Shown here piece by piece: positions 38,408-53,400 of a stretch of DNA of 64,000 nt. The DNA is from Eunapius fragilis (lineage: Eukaryota > Porifera > Demospongiae > Spongillida > Spongillidae): NCBI GenBank assembly GCA_963681505.1, contig OY811983.1:4394122-4458121 (forward strand). The letters run 5' to 3'. The translations under genes were made by a program, and so were the position numbers. The first letter of the stretch is position 1. Each line of letters starts with the position of its first letter. The notes beneath the pieces are model-generated. The model was not told the DNA's origin, made no database searches, and was given only the letters and a program-made list of their open reading frames with translations.

Positions 38408-41400
38408 ATGGCAGCTATTAGGATGGTGAAGAGGGTGGGGAAAAAGGCCACCAAGTTTCAGTTCACGGCTACGTACCAGTCAATACTTCTGGAATGTCAG
38501 AATAGTACGTGGTAAGTAAAGCATTGTACTAATATCCAAACCACACACATGTACTTTGTATTGGTGTTACAATAGTTTTGTAGATGAGCCTGTCATGTGC
38601 AGTTGAGTGTCGGAACAATAACATGAAAAATGCATTATCATAGATACACTGATCTGCGATCAATGATACGATTTGACAACTCTAGTAAAAGGCTGTATTA
38701 CAAGTAGCTTAGGTCGAAGTGGGGGGCGAGGCATTAATATTGTCGTGGGGGAGGTTTCAGGATTGGGGTGGTATTTACCGGGAGGATCAGGAACTGTAAT
38801 GAAACTGTAATGATACAATGAAGCGGATTCTGTAGGGGATTCAGGGGAAAAAAAATTGAATTCGTTCATGTCATTAAAGGCGGAATAAATCTGTTTTTCT
38901 TTGTTCCCTCATCCCCCCCGTCCCACCTCCCTCTCCATATATTTACTGGAGTTGCCCCATGCGCTTGCACTACAATGTACATGTGGTAAAAGTACATAGA
39001 GACTACCTGGGTCCTTCGCTGTTGCTACCTTTAGAAAATGTTTGGTGTAAACCCCCAATCCAAGAACAAATACAAGTGCACTTAGTTTTAGGGCGTTGAT
39101 ATTGATTATCATAGTATTGTTGCCTAGTGACTGTACCAATCATCAAATGCAGATACGCTATTGTGACATTTATGTGCCACTGTTTGCTAGTAAACCTGGA
39201 AAACTCCGGTAAGAGGAAGAACTAGAAGTAATACATATACATAGGCTGGACTGATCCAAGTTTTGAATTTGGACAAAAAGGGGAGGAGCTTTTCTGTGCC
39301 GTATCCTAGGGTTTTGGATGTGGCAACCAAATGGAAGGAAGTAGCTCATGATATGCTAAGCTGTGCTGGGGTTTGTGGACAGCCAAGTCACTCATTAGAA
39401 ATGTTCTGAAAATTTTAATTGTGTCAATTGTGCAAACAATGTTGTCTGTACTACAGCCTTCTCCATTCATGTACATGTACAGGTACTTTGTAAGGGCTTC
39501 TGATCTTGGGGTTGGGAGCTGTATGTGTGGAGAGGAGGTGGGCTCAACAAGGATGCAGATGTTGCATGGCATGCATGCAAGTACAATTTATGATGTTCTT
39601 GTCATCTTGCTGGACGACTGCATGTATGCGCAATTGATAGGTTCCCTTCTCCCATTTCAAATACAAATTGCAACTAATATCACATAAAAAACACTACATC
39701 TTTGTTGCATCCATTGTTACTTCACACATTAGCCCATGTTAGGGGTGTTGAGTATAAATTATTCATATTCACAATCCTAACACATTATGGGGGGGGGGGG
39801 GGTTGAGCACATGCATGGATGGTTGGTACATAAACAGTTTTCATTATGATTTCCTTTTTATACATTACAACCTCAGTGGGACTTCAAATAAAAATAAAGT
39901 TTCCACTCATGGTGGGACTTCATCATGGATTTATCTGACCCACCCTTTACCCACCCGCTACTCACCCGTAACTTTTGGACTTACCCACCCATGAATATTG
40001 GGTGGTACCGCTTTTTATAGTTAATCACGCATTAGTGGTGCAGGTGTGATCGTTTCTATGTGCTGCATGATTGATGGTTAGATTTGAATAATTTCATTAC
40101 CATATTACACATCATAACTTCCATGGTTGACATAACCCACCCACCCTTGCCCAGTTGCCTACTCACCCATCATAAATAAAAGTCAGATAAATCCCTGTTC
40201 ATCTATTGAGCCAGTAGATCAACCTACCAATGGCACTTCCGCTACACCAACTTGACGTCCCTATACCCTCTTCCCATAGTTAAAAAGACATATTTTGTCC
40301 GGATCAAGATATGTGATCACAACAAGGGACCTAAGGTGGTATAATAAAAACTTTCAGGAACGATCATCAAAGTTAATGTGTGCAATTGAAATATACGCAT
40401 GATTAAAATTGTGGCCCACGTTGCTACTTGAAGGATAAATAAATATTCCAAACCAAGACCCCTCCCATTCCCATATAACGAAAGACTCACTTTTTTTTTT
40501 CACAATCAATACTTATCACATCAACCCATCTTAAATACACATCTTTCAGTATGCACAGTTTGTATTGATTCATTCCTGCAACTCCAGATATATTGATATG
40601 TACCTCATGTACTTTTCTCCCCCCACTATCTGTGTATTATAGGGTTCCACACAGTATTGCCATTGCCTGGTCACGCAGAGGAAGGAGATTTATCACTACA
40701 GTAAGTACATGTGCAGCGAGTACAAAGGCTCTTTGTCCCTTTTATCAAATACCACAAACCAGGTGTTGATATTTTTGTAAGGTTTGTTTGAACGGTAGAA
40801 TGTAAAGCCAGCTCCCTCCTAAACCCCTGTACCATGCACTTGACCACATACTTTGTGCAGCGTCGACTGTGCATGCAGCCAGTACCACACAACAACACCA
40901 ATAGAAAAATATCTCCTTCAATCATGACATCAAAAATTAAAAAAATTACTGGCTCTGCACGAACGCTTATGAAGAAGAGTCTACTTACTCACACTGAAAT
41001 ACCGCCACGTGGATGAGTCACGTGCATTACCCATATACCGGATTCTGGAGGGAGCATAGTTTCCATCTAATTCGCTACATTCAACTGATGGAAACATATA
41101 TTATACAGCATATGGCTTGGCTTTTACACACATCACATTCATGTGCACGTGTCACATTTAGGGAAGGCAAATGGAGACTGCCTCATTATATGGAGGTTGA
41201 GAAACTAGAAGTCAACCCGGAGCATGAGTACACAGCTGAAAGGCAACTGCATAACGTCGTACACAATAGTTAGACAACAGTCAGTTACACACAAAAGTCT
41301 TTTATTGAAGGGAAAAGGATCATTTATTTATGCTAATGCTTACATCATCAAGGTTAGCATGAGTAAAATGAGTGTGATGCACATCAGTTGAAGAGATACT

Positions 41401-44400
41401 GCAGTTAGATGTTACACATTTCAAATTGTTATTGTAATTTTGAGGTGAGAATGGGAATGATCTGTAGTTTATACGTGTATATATATGGAACAGTGTCCAG
41501 CAAAATCACCCTTGTGATACTTTTCAGGACAAGCAAAAGAAAAGTAATGCTCGCATTGAAATGTATGGCTAATTATAGATTCAGTGCCTAATAACTTTAT
41601 GGTGGATAGTTCAATTTAGGATGCGTAAGGACAAGGTCTTTGGAGTTCACGGAAAATCAAAAAATTTGAAAACTTGAAAAACTACCCAGGTGGGTGATTT
41701 TGCTGGATACTGTCCCATATATGGATATGTCGAGTGTCTATATGAGTATGAGCATAGGTGTAATTTTTAAATGGGTGTAATTGGCTTCAAAATGAAGAGG
41801 GGTAGGAGGAGCTAGAAAGTACTTGATTGAACCTCAATTTTAGGAGAGTTGGTCCAGGAACTGAAACACCTCTGGACAGGTGCTCACACTTTATGGATCT
41901 TTGCTTTACAAGGAAATGTTGCATGTCGCTTCAGAATTAAGGAAAAGGTGCTGTCTCTGTATAAAGTTTCACTCCAGCTTCTTTCAACATTACATGTTGT
42001 ATCTTATACATGTTGGCTCATGTCACCAATATGTCATGCACACTTGACCATGGCAGTCTTTTCAACTGTATATTAACCTAAGTCCTTTGGAAGTGGCAAA
42101 TAAATGTATGGTCATAGTTCTCTGGGTGACGGAATGAACAAAACAGGTTTGAAACAACCCTGTGTACATAATTGTCATCACAGATTGATTATTGGAGGCT
42201 GAACTGTAATGCATAATACACATACATGTATGCATTCACTTGACGGTCTAGTTGTAAAGCACTCTCTTTCAGTTAGAGTTATAAGTAATGTGACAATATG
42301 TGGAGATGTATAGGGTGTAATGCACTCAGTGGGCAGTGAATTTATATTCTCATATTCTTTTTGGATCTATTGGAAGATGAGGTTTGCCTTTTTTATTTAT
42401 TCATTTTTTATACTGAAACATTCGTTACAAATTGAGTTATCTAAGACCTGGCCAAAACCACTTACTTCATTCTGCCACATGTCTTCTGTAGCTGGCTAGC
42501 ATAAAGAACCTACAATTCACAGATGCATACTGGATAAGGGTCTTTTCATGGTGTTAGTACATGGGATTATTAGTACCAGTACAGGCTTGGTTTTTCCTTG
42601 CAGTGGGCCTTGTGTTTACTCCTTTTCTCTATTTTGAGCAGGTTCCATGCTTTGTCATCATACATATATCAGGTGCACAAGTGGTAACAAAGTTATTTGG
42701 GTACATGTAGCTAGTCAACCCTACCAAGGATACTTAACAACCAGTATGCAAAACATGCATGGTGTGCTATCTAAATGTGGATAAATGAAACCGGATGGTT
42801 TCCATGTTACACATCACATAGTGTCTTGTAAATCGTAATGGGAATAATCGTTTTGTCAAATCGTTTTGTTGATTCTGGGATATTGAAGATCAAAATTGCA
42901 GCGTTTGATGTACAAAACCATCCATATGCATATGTACATGTTGATGTTAAGTGACTATTGGCATTAAATGTAGTTATAGAGAGCACCAAATTCACCTGTA
43001 TTTAGCAATCAATTTCATGTATCCAGGTTCGTACATGGGAGCCATCCCCTGACAATCAGCTGCGTGCTGCATTAGTATGGCCTGAGGAAGAAACCATGGA
43101 AACTGTAATAACGCTCTACAAGGTTTGTCATTTTGAGTGCTCATGATGGTTTCTTGAACCTGCACCTATTATTAATAGTTAGGTTACTGTGAACTATTTT
43201 TACATGTACATCCCATGTATGACCTGTTTGTTCCCATGATAATGTATGTAGCTTTAACCTAACATCTAGGGACCAAAGGATAAGAACTATGAAACAAAGG
43301 AGTGGGAATTTGCAGTGTTAGATGTAAGGTTCTTTCTGTATATGTAATACGTTATTCTCCCTGTTCATGTACATTCTATTTGCATGGGAATGTACATGTA
43401 TGTGTGTTGCTGTTGTATATGACATGTGGGGATACAGAAAAAATGTGGCCTGCCTAACCAAACCAGTTTGTTTGAAATAATCATGTAACATGCCTATTTA
43501 TAAGTGCGTGGTTTTCTGTACATTTCTGGCACTACAAAGCATCCTTTTAGTTTACAGTACTGTGTACGGCGTGTATTTATCTACAGATCGATGAAGCAGG
43601 CAAAAGAAAAGTGCTAGCCACCCACTCCATCAACATGGTGAAGTATGCCTCGTCTCTTCCAATTGAACACGAACTCCACCTGATGATGAAGCCAGTCTCA
43701 AGGAAAATAAAGAAAGCCATACTTGAAGTTTCACTGTGCTCGGTGTTTCTCAAGGAGGGGAAAGCAACGTGAGCATTGTTTAAGGTTGCTTGTACAGTAT
43801 TGGCATGTATATTTGGATGTGATATGTACTTAGTCCATAGAAAAGGGTAATATACATATGTATGTACAATTGCAACTATTTTTCTTTTGTTCAGAGATGA
43901 TGATATGATAAGCTTGGCAAGCAACTTGAGTGTGTCTAATCTTTCCACAATTGGATTTCTTGAAGATGACGATGAAGGGTCTGTACGGTGAGCAATAGAA
44001 GATAATCTCTATACATGGTCTCAAGAATTGTATTTAGGACCTGTACACTTTAACAGTGATTGTGATATGTTCACACACATGTATCATAGGTCCAAGTAAA
44101 CATGCATACACCCGCATCATCTGCGTGTATGTATGAGATGCTTTTGTCAGAACTCTCTCTCCTCTCTCTCCTCTCTCCCTCACTCCTCTCTATCCATCTC
44201 TGTCTATTGTCTGTACAGTGATGATGATCGTCCTGCATCACCTGTGGTATGCCAATGTTGTTTTGCTTGCAGCACTACCCACAGCTGTACATGTACTTTG
44301 TGTAGTTATGTTACATAACTTGGTGAGACCTGTGTAGTGGTTAATCATGTAGAAAGGTACAAAAACGAAAGTGGCATCCATTATTGAATATTTAGCCCCT

Positions 44401-47400
44401 TGGTAAAATTATTTCAAAAAGTACGATTGTAGGAGAATGTCTTGGTGATAGTTGTGTGACCAAGGGATGAATATAGTGTTTTTTCCAGTTGGACTTAAAT
44501 GTGGTATGTCGTATTAATTCGAATACAAACAATATTTTATTTGCATATTAAAACAGTGCCCATGCAATGAATTTTACATTGCCATAAAGCATCACAAAGG
44601 TAACAGCTAATGTAAGACATTTACAACATGTTGTACATGGTTTTTACATTAGCACTTAGTTGTATAAAGAAATGTGACATTACGTGGCAATATCAAAACC
44701 ATATTGCTGGTACTGCTTTGATCTGGTATGATACAGTACATATACCAAATTGCAGTACCTTTACTTTCAGCTATCCACATATATATGACTTGTTTTTTTT
44801 TTTTTTTAAACCCAGGATCCATCATCTGTGCTGTCCATTGATGCTCTACTCAGTAAGTTGTGCATCAAAATAATTTACCTGTAGGAGGCATGAATGTTTT
44901 GCATTCTGATGCAGTATAAAGCTATGTATGTGTTTGAAAATTAACTGAAACACACTTACATACATGTGCATGCATTGCAAAGTTTTCACCCATACAAAAC
45001 TTACAAGACAAAATAAGAGCTCTCATCAGTTTTCTAAAGAATTGTGTGAGCAGTTAGGCCATTTCATCAGTTCGGTAATAATTAATAGCACTAACATGAA
45101 GAATTGTTCATTGTAAAGTGTAAAATAAGATCATGCCTATTCCAAAGTATTTCAATATTTTTGTCTCTCTCCCATGAGACTACATGTAGAATGTACATGT
45201 ACCTAGAATTGTCAAAACAAATCTGTGCAATCTGCAGCTCTGCTCTGTCTTATTTTTAATTGACCATGTTGTTGTCTGGAGTACCATGCAGAATACACAC
45301 ATTTCTTAACATATTAATTGTTTTTCTCTGTTAGAGTGGGCTCAAGAAATTACACAGGGATATCATGGTGTATCAATAGTCAACATGACGACCTCTTGGA
45401 GAAATGGATTGGCATTTCTAGCTATCATTCACTATTACAAACCCCAGCTTTTGTAAGTTCATGACAGTAGTTCTGATTATAGTCATATGTGTGTACTTCA
45501 AGTGCACATATAGTCATGTGTGTGACGTTGCTTTCTTCATTATAGTGATTATGATCAGCTGGCACCAACCAGCATCAAGGAGAATAACAAGTTGGTATGT
45601 ATAACTGATGTAGACCAATAGGTACACAATATTTGCAATAATTGTCATTACCCTCTGCATGTTGTATTCCTTCCTGACAAGCATTGTATGATTATGTTAG
45701 ATTGTGTGTATGCATGTGTTGCAGCACTACATCCAAATTCACCCTTAGTGGTTGTGCGGACATTACAAAGTGAACCTTGAACTTGGGCACATACAGTTCT
45801 TCCCCCCTCCCTCCTACACACTCACTTTTATTTGTCTATTTCAGTGTACTAGTACAGGATTAAACAAGGGACTTTGGGGGAAGTCCCAGTGTATGGTAGG
45901 GTCTGCAGAGTTGTGATTGATGCTTCTTGCATTCCCTAGCTGTGAGGGAGAGGTACTCCCCCTCCCTTACCCTCATTATTTCTCATTTTGGACACACCAC
46001 TCTCATGTGGAATCACACTGTTGGCAACCTTCTATTGGGGGAATCCCAAAAAACTCACCAATTCTTTATTGATGGCCAATGTTGTGCCATTTAAAATGTA
46101 ACTGCACTATGCCAAATGTACCTAGTCTTCATTACTAACTACATGTAAATCATTAAACTACATTCACCTTTGCCTCCACATCATGCTTCATCAAAAAGTA
46201 GCTGCTACATGTAGGTGATTTTAAAGTCAAGTGCTAGACAGCCATTTTTCAATATGGTATAATACATGTGGTTTTCATTGTAAACTGGACATAATGTTTG
46301 TAGGCTAAGATTATAGCTTTGGGGGAACTGCAATAAGTGCTGAATTTCATGTACAAATGTTGAACTGAAGAATTTCTGCATTTGGTTCTTTTTAAACCTT
46401 ACTGTTACTAAGAATTCACAGTTCTTAATTGAGTTAAAACTATGTGAGGAACCTGAATGTATAAAGCCACACAATTGCCATGCTACACATTGCACATTAT
46501 ATTAGATATGTTTGTTTATGTGTTTATGCACTGTTATTATCCTTTTCAGGCATTTGAACTTGCAAGAAGCTTAGGCATTTCTTGTCCTCTCACAGTCAAC
46601 ATGATGCTTACCAATACTGTACCAGACAAATTGGCCATTACATCATTTGTTTACCAGATGAATAGCTATTTCACCAAAGCAACTCTCTCTGCAATTGCCA
46701 GAGATGGCAATGCATTGCAGAGTGGAAGCCCCAATTTGTCTTCATTCGATCTGGCTTCATTCCAGCAGTTCACATATAATAACATTCCCACTTCCCCCAC
46801 TTCACTTGCTGGGGCACAGAACCATGAGAAACACAACCTGTACTCTCGTCATAGCAAGTCTTCTCTTAATGAAGGGTCCGCCATCACTGAGGTGCCTCAG
46901 AGTGAACCTTCCATTGAGGCAGGAGGCATTGCAGGAAATAGTGATGTGAAACAAACTGAGGGTACCCAGTCCCAGACAAAGACACTAGATGATGGTGGTA
47001 ATGTGCAGATGAATTCAAAATCTATAACTAGTAATGGTGTGGCAGTGTATTCAAAACCTACATCATTTAAAAATAGTCCTGACACTGCAATGCATGCAAA
47101 GTCTAGTACACCTTTACCCTTATTAGAAGGTAATACGAACCCAAGAACAGAGGCTTTATCCTTGGAAAGTGGTGCTGGTGGTGATTCCATGCCCAATCCA
47201 AGTTTATCTTCACATGTGGATAGTGCAGATAGGAATGTAGTTTATTCGAAGTCTATTACAAGTTCATCCTTAGAAGGTACAAATAGTGGTAGGACACACT
47301 CAAAACCTAGTACAAGTTCATCTTCACTTTTGGGAAGTTCTAATGGTAGTGCAATGCATTTAAAGCCTAGTGCTAGTTCACCTTCACTCTTAGAAGGAAA

Positions 47401-50400
47401 TAATGAGGGCCAGTTGCACTCAGAACCAACCACCTCATCTATATTAGAATGTAAAAACACTCAAGTGAATTCTAAGTTAAGTACTTCTTCATCTCTGGTG
47501 GAAGATGGAAGCAAAAGTGGTCAAATTCAACCCTCACCTTGTGCTGACACTGCCACTGATATCAGTGAACCTGGCACATGTATCGCAAATGCAGATAAGC
47601 TGGAGCAGTCACCACCAACTGGTGGTAGTATTGAAACAAAACCTGTAGTGCCACCCACAAATGATGAGGTTAGTTATTTCAGTGGTGGTGTGGTATGTAT
47701 AATATGGAGGGGGTGAGGCGGGAGGTAATCTCATAGCTTAGATACAAATTCAGTGATTATACTGAACATCTAAATATATGCAAGTACATGTATCATGTCA
47801 TGTACAAATTAGTATGGTTCTAAGTTAATGATGCATGTACCTTCAACAGAAACATATTGGTGCGGTACAACCATCAATGTGTCCAGTGCAAGGTTCTTGC
47901 AACCTTTCTTACCCTTCAGATTTGGCCTTGGGAGGCTTTGATGGTTCAATTTAATTACTGATGATTGTTCCAACCATAGTCTCATACTATGCAATCAGGG
48001 TCATTTGCTGTATTTAGAGTCTGAATGATTTATCTTGATTGTAGGATGCCTTGCGTATAAACAAATGCAGGCATGAGTAGTTGATTAATTGGACAAGAGC
48101 TTGTCTTTATTTGCTCATATTCACCTGGTTATACATGTATCTGTCGGACATGTACACATTGTGTGTGTTGAGTTTAAATACTGATTAGTGTGGTCTATGG
48201 AACCGATTTGTATGTTAATGTCTAATGTACTGGGTGTCATCCCTGGGGTAATTTGTCTACCGCGGTGTACATAAAATAAATTTATTCACGTTCTGCCACA
48301 TTTTACATTTTACAGTGCATGCTCGTTGTACAGGTCCTTTGGAGCTTGGCCCGAAATTCCCAAGCTCTAATTCTTTTTCTCTGGCCCCAAAACAGAACGC
48401 TGTCAAAGCAAAGCAATTTGATTGAGATTTGCGTGGTTACTATAACTGTGTAACTCAATTGCTTTGACGCTCTGGCTTGGAACTAGAAAAAAATAATTAT
48501 GCTTGGGAATTTTATGCCAAGCTCCAAAGGACCTGTACAATGCAAATGCACTGTCAAATATAAAAGGGATGTTAAACTGGTAGAAGGTGAATACATTTAT
48601 TTTCTGTACACCGTGGTAGACAAACGTACCCTGGGAGGACGCCTAGTACATTAGATATTTTACTTGAAATGCTATAGAATGAGTGATGCAGTGTTGTACA
48701 TGTGTGCTGCAAGATCCATTAGTACTGTATTAAATAAAGTGCTGTCAGTTTTTTGTTTGACTTACATTCATCCTGTGATTAGGCCAAAAGATTACTACGG
48801 AAGAAAGAAGTCCAAAAACTGCTGAAGCAAGTGCGAAACCGTGATGGATTGTTTAATACTTCCAAGAGTTCTTGTGTAAGTAAAATGATGTGGCCTTGGT
48901 TAGATTACCTGTACTGGCTAATTGTATACAACTGAGCCACCATTTTAGCATCATTGTCAAGATTTGAAGTATAACTTTTCATACATATGTAATCATTGTA
49001 TACAACTGAGCCACCATTTTAGCATCATTGTCAAGATTTGAAGTACAACATATGTTATCATTGTATACAACTGAGCCACCATTTTAGCATCATTGTCAAG
49101 ATTTGAAGTACAACTTCTCACGATGTAGGGCATAGCAACTTATGCAATTACACATAAACCTTTACTCTGATGGGGATATACTATGTATATAACTTGTTAC
49201 CCTATATTTAGGTACTATAACTTCCGCACAGATCGTGCTATGCCCAATCAAGTTTACTATGTTTGTGTTTGTCAAATATATATTCCAAACATATAACAAA
49301 GGATATGTAAATGTACGTATTCCAGAGAGTATATAAGAGAAGTGGTGCTTGCTTTTAAACATAGTGTATAATTACTGTGCACGTGCATACATTGTACATA
49401 TGCTCTGCTTACTTATATAATAATTATGCAACAGTGTTCAATAATATACATGTGTATGCAACAATATTCAGCAGTGAACTTTGGTGGATGTTTAAAACAT
49501 TGCCGGTTTATTCTACATACAATTGAAACACTAATTTTGAAGTAATTAAGTCTAACTCTTTCAGGTTACACAACATGCATGTGCATATATAAAGCAGGAT
49601 CTTATATTACACAGGATTCTGATTCATCTGAAAACCAGTATGTCAGAGCTGCACGTAATTTGATTGCTACCACGCTGGACACAAGTTCCGACTCAACCAA
49701 GGAAATTGAAGTTAGAACACTTAACAATGCAAAGGACAAAAGTGAACCCCCATCAGACATTGAAGACCAATCGCTGTCATTTTATACAAATACATCACTG
49801 AACTACCAGTCTCCCTCTACTCATAGTACTGAGAAAACAAGTGGCATGAATACTAATCCATTGTCGCACAGAAGCCCTGAACTGTCAGGTACTAGTGCCT
49901 TGAAATCAGGTGGTCTCAGTTCCTCTGCACTGTCTCCTAGTGATAACAGTATTTCAGGTATAAGTAGTAACACAGAACAAGACGAGTCAATTCTGATAAG
50001 TCCGCCTGATGTGCAACCATATTTCACAAAACGTGAGTCACAAGGTGAGGAGACAGCAACAAAGAGGTTAGAAGTACAGCAAATGGAGGCCAAAATAAAT
50101 GACACAGAAGGACTTAGGGTCAAAAAAGAGGCAGAACGACAGAAGGCCAAAGAGGAGGAAGAAGCAGAGCAATTGGAGGCTGCAAGGGAAAAAGCTGATG
50201 ATGGGAATAATGGAGCTTCTGCTGAGGTGACTAGACATAATCAGCATGCATGTATAAAAGTGTATGGTCTACTATGTACACTGTAGTACCAAATACAGTG
50301 TCTAAATACATGACTTGTGTAGTTTTATTGTGTTCACTTGTACATGTGTATTTTGTATACAGGATTGGAACCAGCACAGTGAAGCTCTTTCACAGGTAAG

Positions 50401-53400
50401 TTTGTTTACATTAAATAAACTGTTTCGTTCAGTCACTTGGGCTTAGGCTGAGAAGGGGTTGGTTTATGCTCTTTATTTTTTGACTAACTAGAATAAAAAC
50501 GAATAAAGCAGCAATTGATATTGTGCACTATTATACTGTAGCCTGTAGAACTGTACATGTACACAATTGTATACATGGGTGATGGTTTTAGCAAATTCAA
50601 GTGCTGATCTTAATCCTTTGATGATTAGTGATGCAGTTATCCTGAATTTTATTTTTGTGTACATGTACATGTATATACAGGAGCAAATAGAATAGTTCAA
50701 ATGTCCTCTCATTTGTATGGAATCGGTGTAAAATCTGATCTGAACCATTAACTTCTTATTTTCACTACAATAGAAATAATTTTGTCCCTACCTTATACAG
50801 AGAGCGTTACCCTTTAGGGTTCAAAACCTATGTATCTTAATACATGAGTGTTAATTTTGTACACATATTGGAGTCCTGTCGCTGTTAATTTGTCCTGTTC
50901 ATTCATTTTTTCTTCACACATTACGAATATTTGTTCAGAGTCCATGCACATTTGATTTGTGCCAATGATTTAGGCCATTCAATTTATGGGAGGTGAGTGG
51001 CTAAATAATTGGTATGAATCAAGCGGGAAAATGTGCACATACTTTGCTCTCCTAAATTTTCCTAATGGGTGGAGTAAAATTTAAAAAAAGGGCAAATCAA
51101 TAGTGACAGGACTGCTCTACGTATGTAACCAGATTTGACTATTCCTGGTAAGAAGATATATAGGTTTCCAATCCCTCTTAGAGTGTGTATGGAGGGAAGG
51201 TAAGAAACAAAAATGAGTTCTACCATACATGTATAGAGAGGTTGCAGTGTCATCCCGGGAAGATCGGTGGCCATGTTTTTTGGTGTCCCCTGTTCTGTTA
51301 CAGGTTGTAAACAATCCGTTACAGATTGGAAACATTCTGTAACAGAAATGGAGACACAAAAAACATGGCCACCAATCTTTCCAGGATGACACTGCAACTT
51401 CTCTGTTATAATAATGGTGTGGAATTATTTTATTTGAATGTTATACCAATTCCAACTCAGAGCATTTTAATAACCTTATATTAAATGAGGAGCTATTATT
51501 GGGACTTTAAAAGGGATCAGTTGTGTAAATGTGCATGGTACACATTTGAATATTTTTTCTGCTAGTGGTATTGATGCTGATTTAGTAACAATGCAAACTA
51601 TCCATAGGACATGCTGCTCTCTCAAAGTGAATATGTGAAAGGCGAATTAACAAAATTGAAAATTCAGCTTCAGAAGCTTGAAGTCAGAGCTTCTAGCATT
51701 GAAGTGGACATCAGAGATGCTATGTCACAAGGTATGCATGTGATATTTAATCTTTTTATTTTGGTTGAACATTGTAGTTTTTATGGGAGTAAATACAATA
51801 CAAGCAAATTCTCCATGGTTTTTAAACTTGTTACTTTGTTGAATAAATAGCTGTGCATTCATGTTAATGTTTAAAATATCCCAGCGTTGATTACATCATT
51901 TAAACTGCAATCTGGCATCTTATCTAAAATAATTCACTATCCAAATCATGATAGTGATACAGCATACACACGTACCTGTGATGATAGTAAGTTTATCATT
52001 CATGCACATCATAAAACGTGCAACACAATAAAATGCGTGCAATTTAATCCAAAAAAAAAAAAACAATGACTATCATTGTAATTAGTTCTTGTGGTGGTTT
52101 GAATTCATATGTATTATGTGTTCCAATTCAGCTACTTATGGGTATGTGTTCAATAAGAATTTCTCAACATGTGACAGTGACCTAAATAGTATAAACTACA
52201 TTTACTAGCAATTTGCCTTTCATTTTTCTCCACCTAGGGGATAAGCGACGAGAGGAATTGCTGATGCAAGAGTGGTTTGGAATTCTGAATCGGAAAAATA
52301 AGTTGATTAAACACCAAATCAGCCTCAATATACTGTGTGTCTTGTGTATATTACTCAAGGATTTTGTTTATCTCATTTAATTTTTCAGTGACAAAGAAGA
52401 AGATCTAGATCGCAGGCAGTTTTTCTTAAGACGGGAATTAAGATCACTAATGAGTGTTCAAGGTGTGTAAATGCACATCTGTCCATGGTTATTAGAGTAG
52501 TAAAAACATCGTATAATATTTATCTCAAGCAAGACCTTGGTCTTTGTAAAGAACTACTTTTGAAATAATAATAATAATATACATACTTAATAAATGCAAG
52601 ATGTTTTACAGTTACATATACATGTAAACTACAGCTGTACATGGACATATAATTTTGAGGAATGACCTTTGACGTTTTCCGCCTATACTGTAGCCAATCT
52701 CATGTGGTTGAAATGTTGATGTTGCTTTGTATTGTAGACAGTCAAAAGACACAGGAGCAAAAAGTCAGAGAGGCCCAACTATTGCAACAATTGGTGGACC
52801 TTGTTGATGAACAAGATAGGCTTGAGAGAAAAAAGATGGCTACACAAGGGAGGTAAGTTGTGCTTATCATTTACAGCAATCAATCATGCATGCAGAGTTT
52901 AGCGTTTCATCGAGAAGGAAGGAATGTGTTTACAAAAAGCAATGCAATGTATGTTCTATGCTCTGTTACAGTGCACATTGGAAATGCTTTGTACAGAAGT
53001 GCATGCTGATGAATATGCTTCAACCATTTCCTTTGTACTGGTTCAACTTGTAAAAAATTTAGTTATGTCACAAGTTGTTACCTGTGCAGAAGAATACTTA
53101 TAATATGCCCTGTGTGCATGGTGCAGTTACAAGGATGTAACTTGTAAGTGGAAATAAATTCATAAACATTATACAAAACTGGTGTTCTTCTGCACAGGCG
53201 ATTGTTTGTGAAATAAGCACTTGATTTGTTACGCAAGGAGTTGGGAGCTAATAATACTAGTGCAAAGTATATGGCGTATAACACACATAAAATTCTGTGT
53301 TTATATGTGGACACCTTTTGTCTCTTATTGCCAGAGGTCCAGATGACGCTGAACCTGTTGCACCATTGCAGAGCAACCCAAAGCAGGGTTCCAAAGAATG

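Noticed and set aside
46457-46549. Start of the 419-codon frame at 46457 as an EHBP1 N-terminus
   Set aside because: The true exon begins at the acceptor before 46550; upstream codons are intron, and the CH domain continues from earlier exons.
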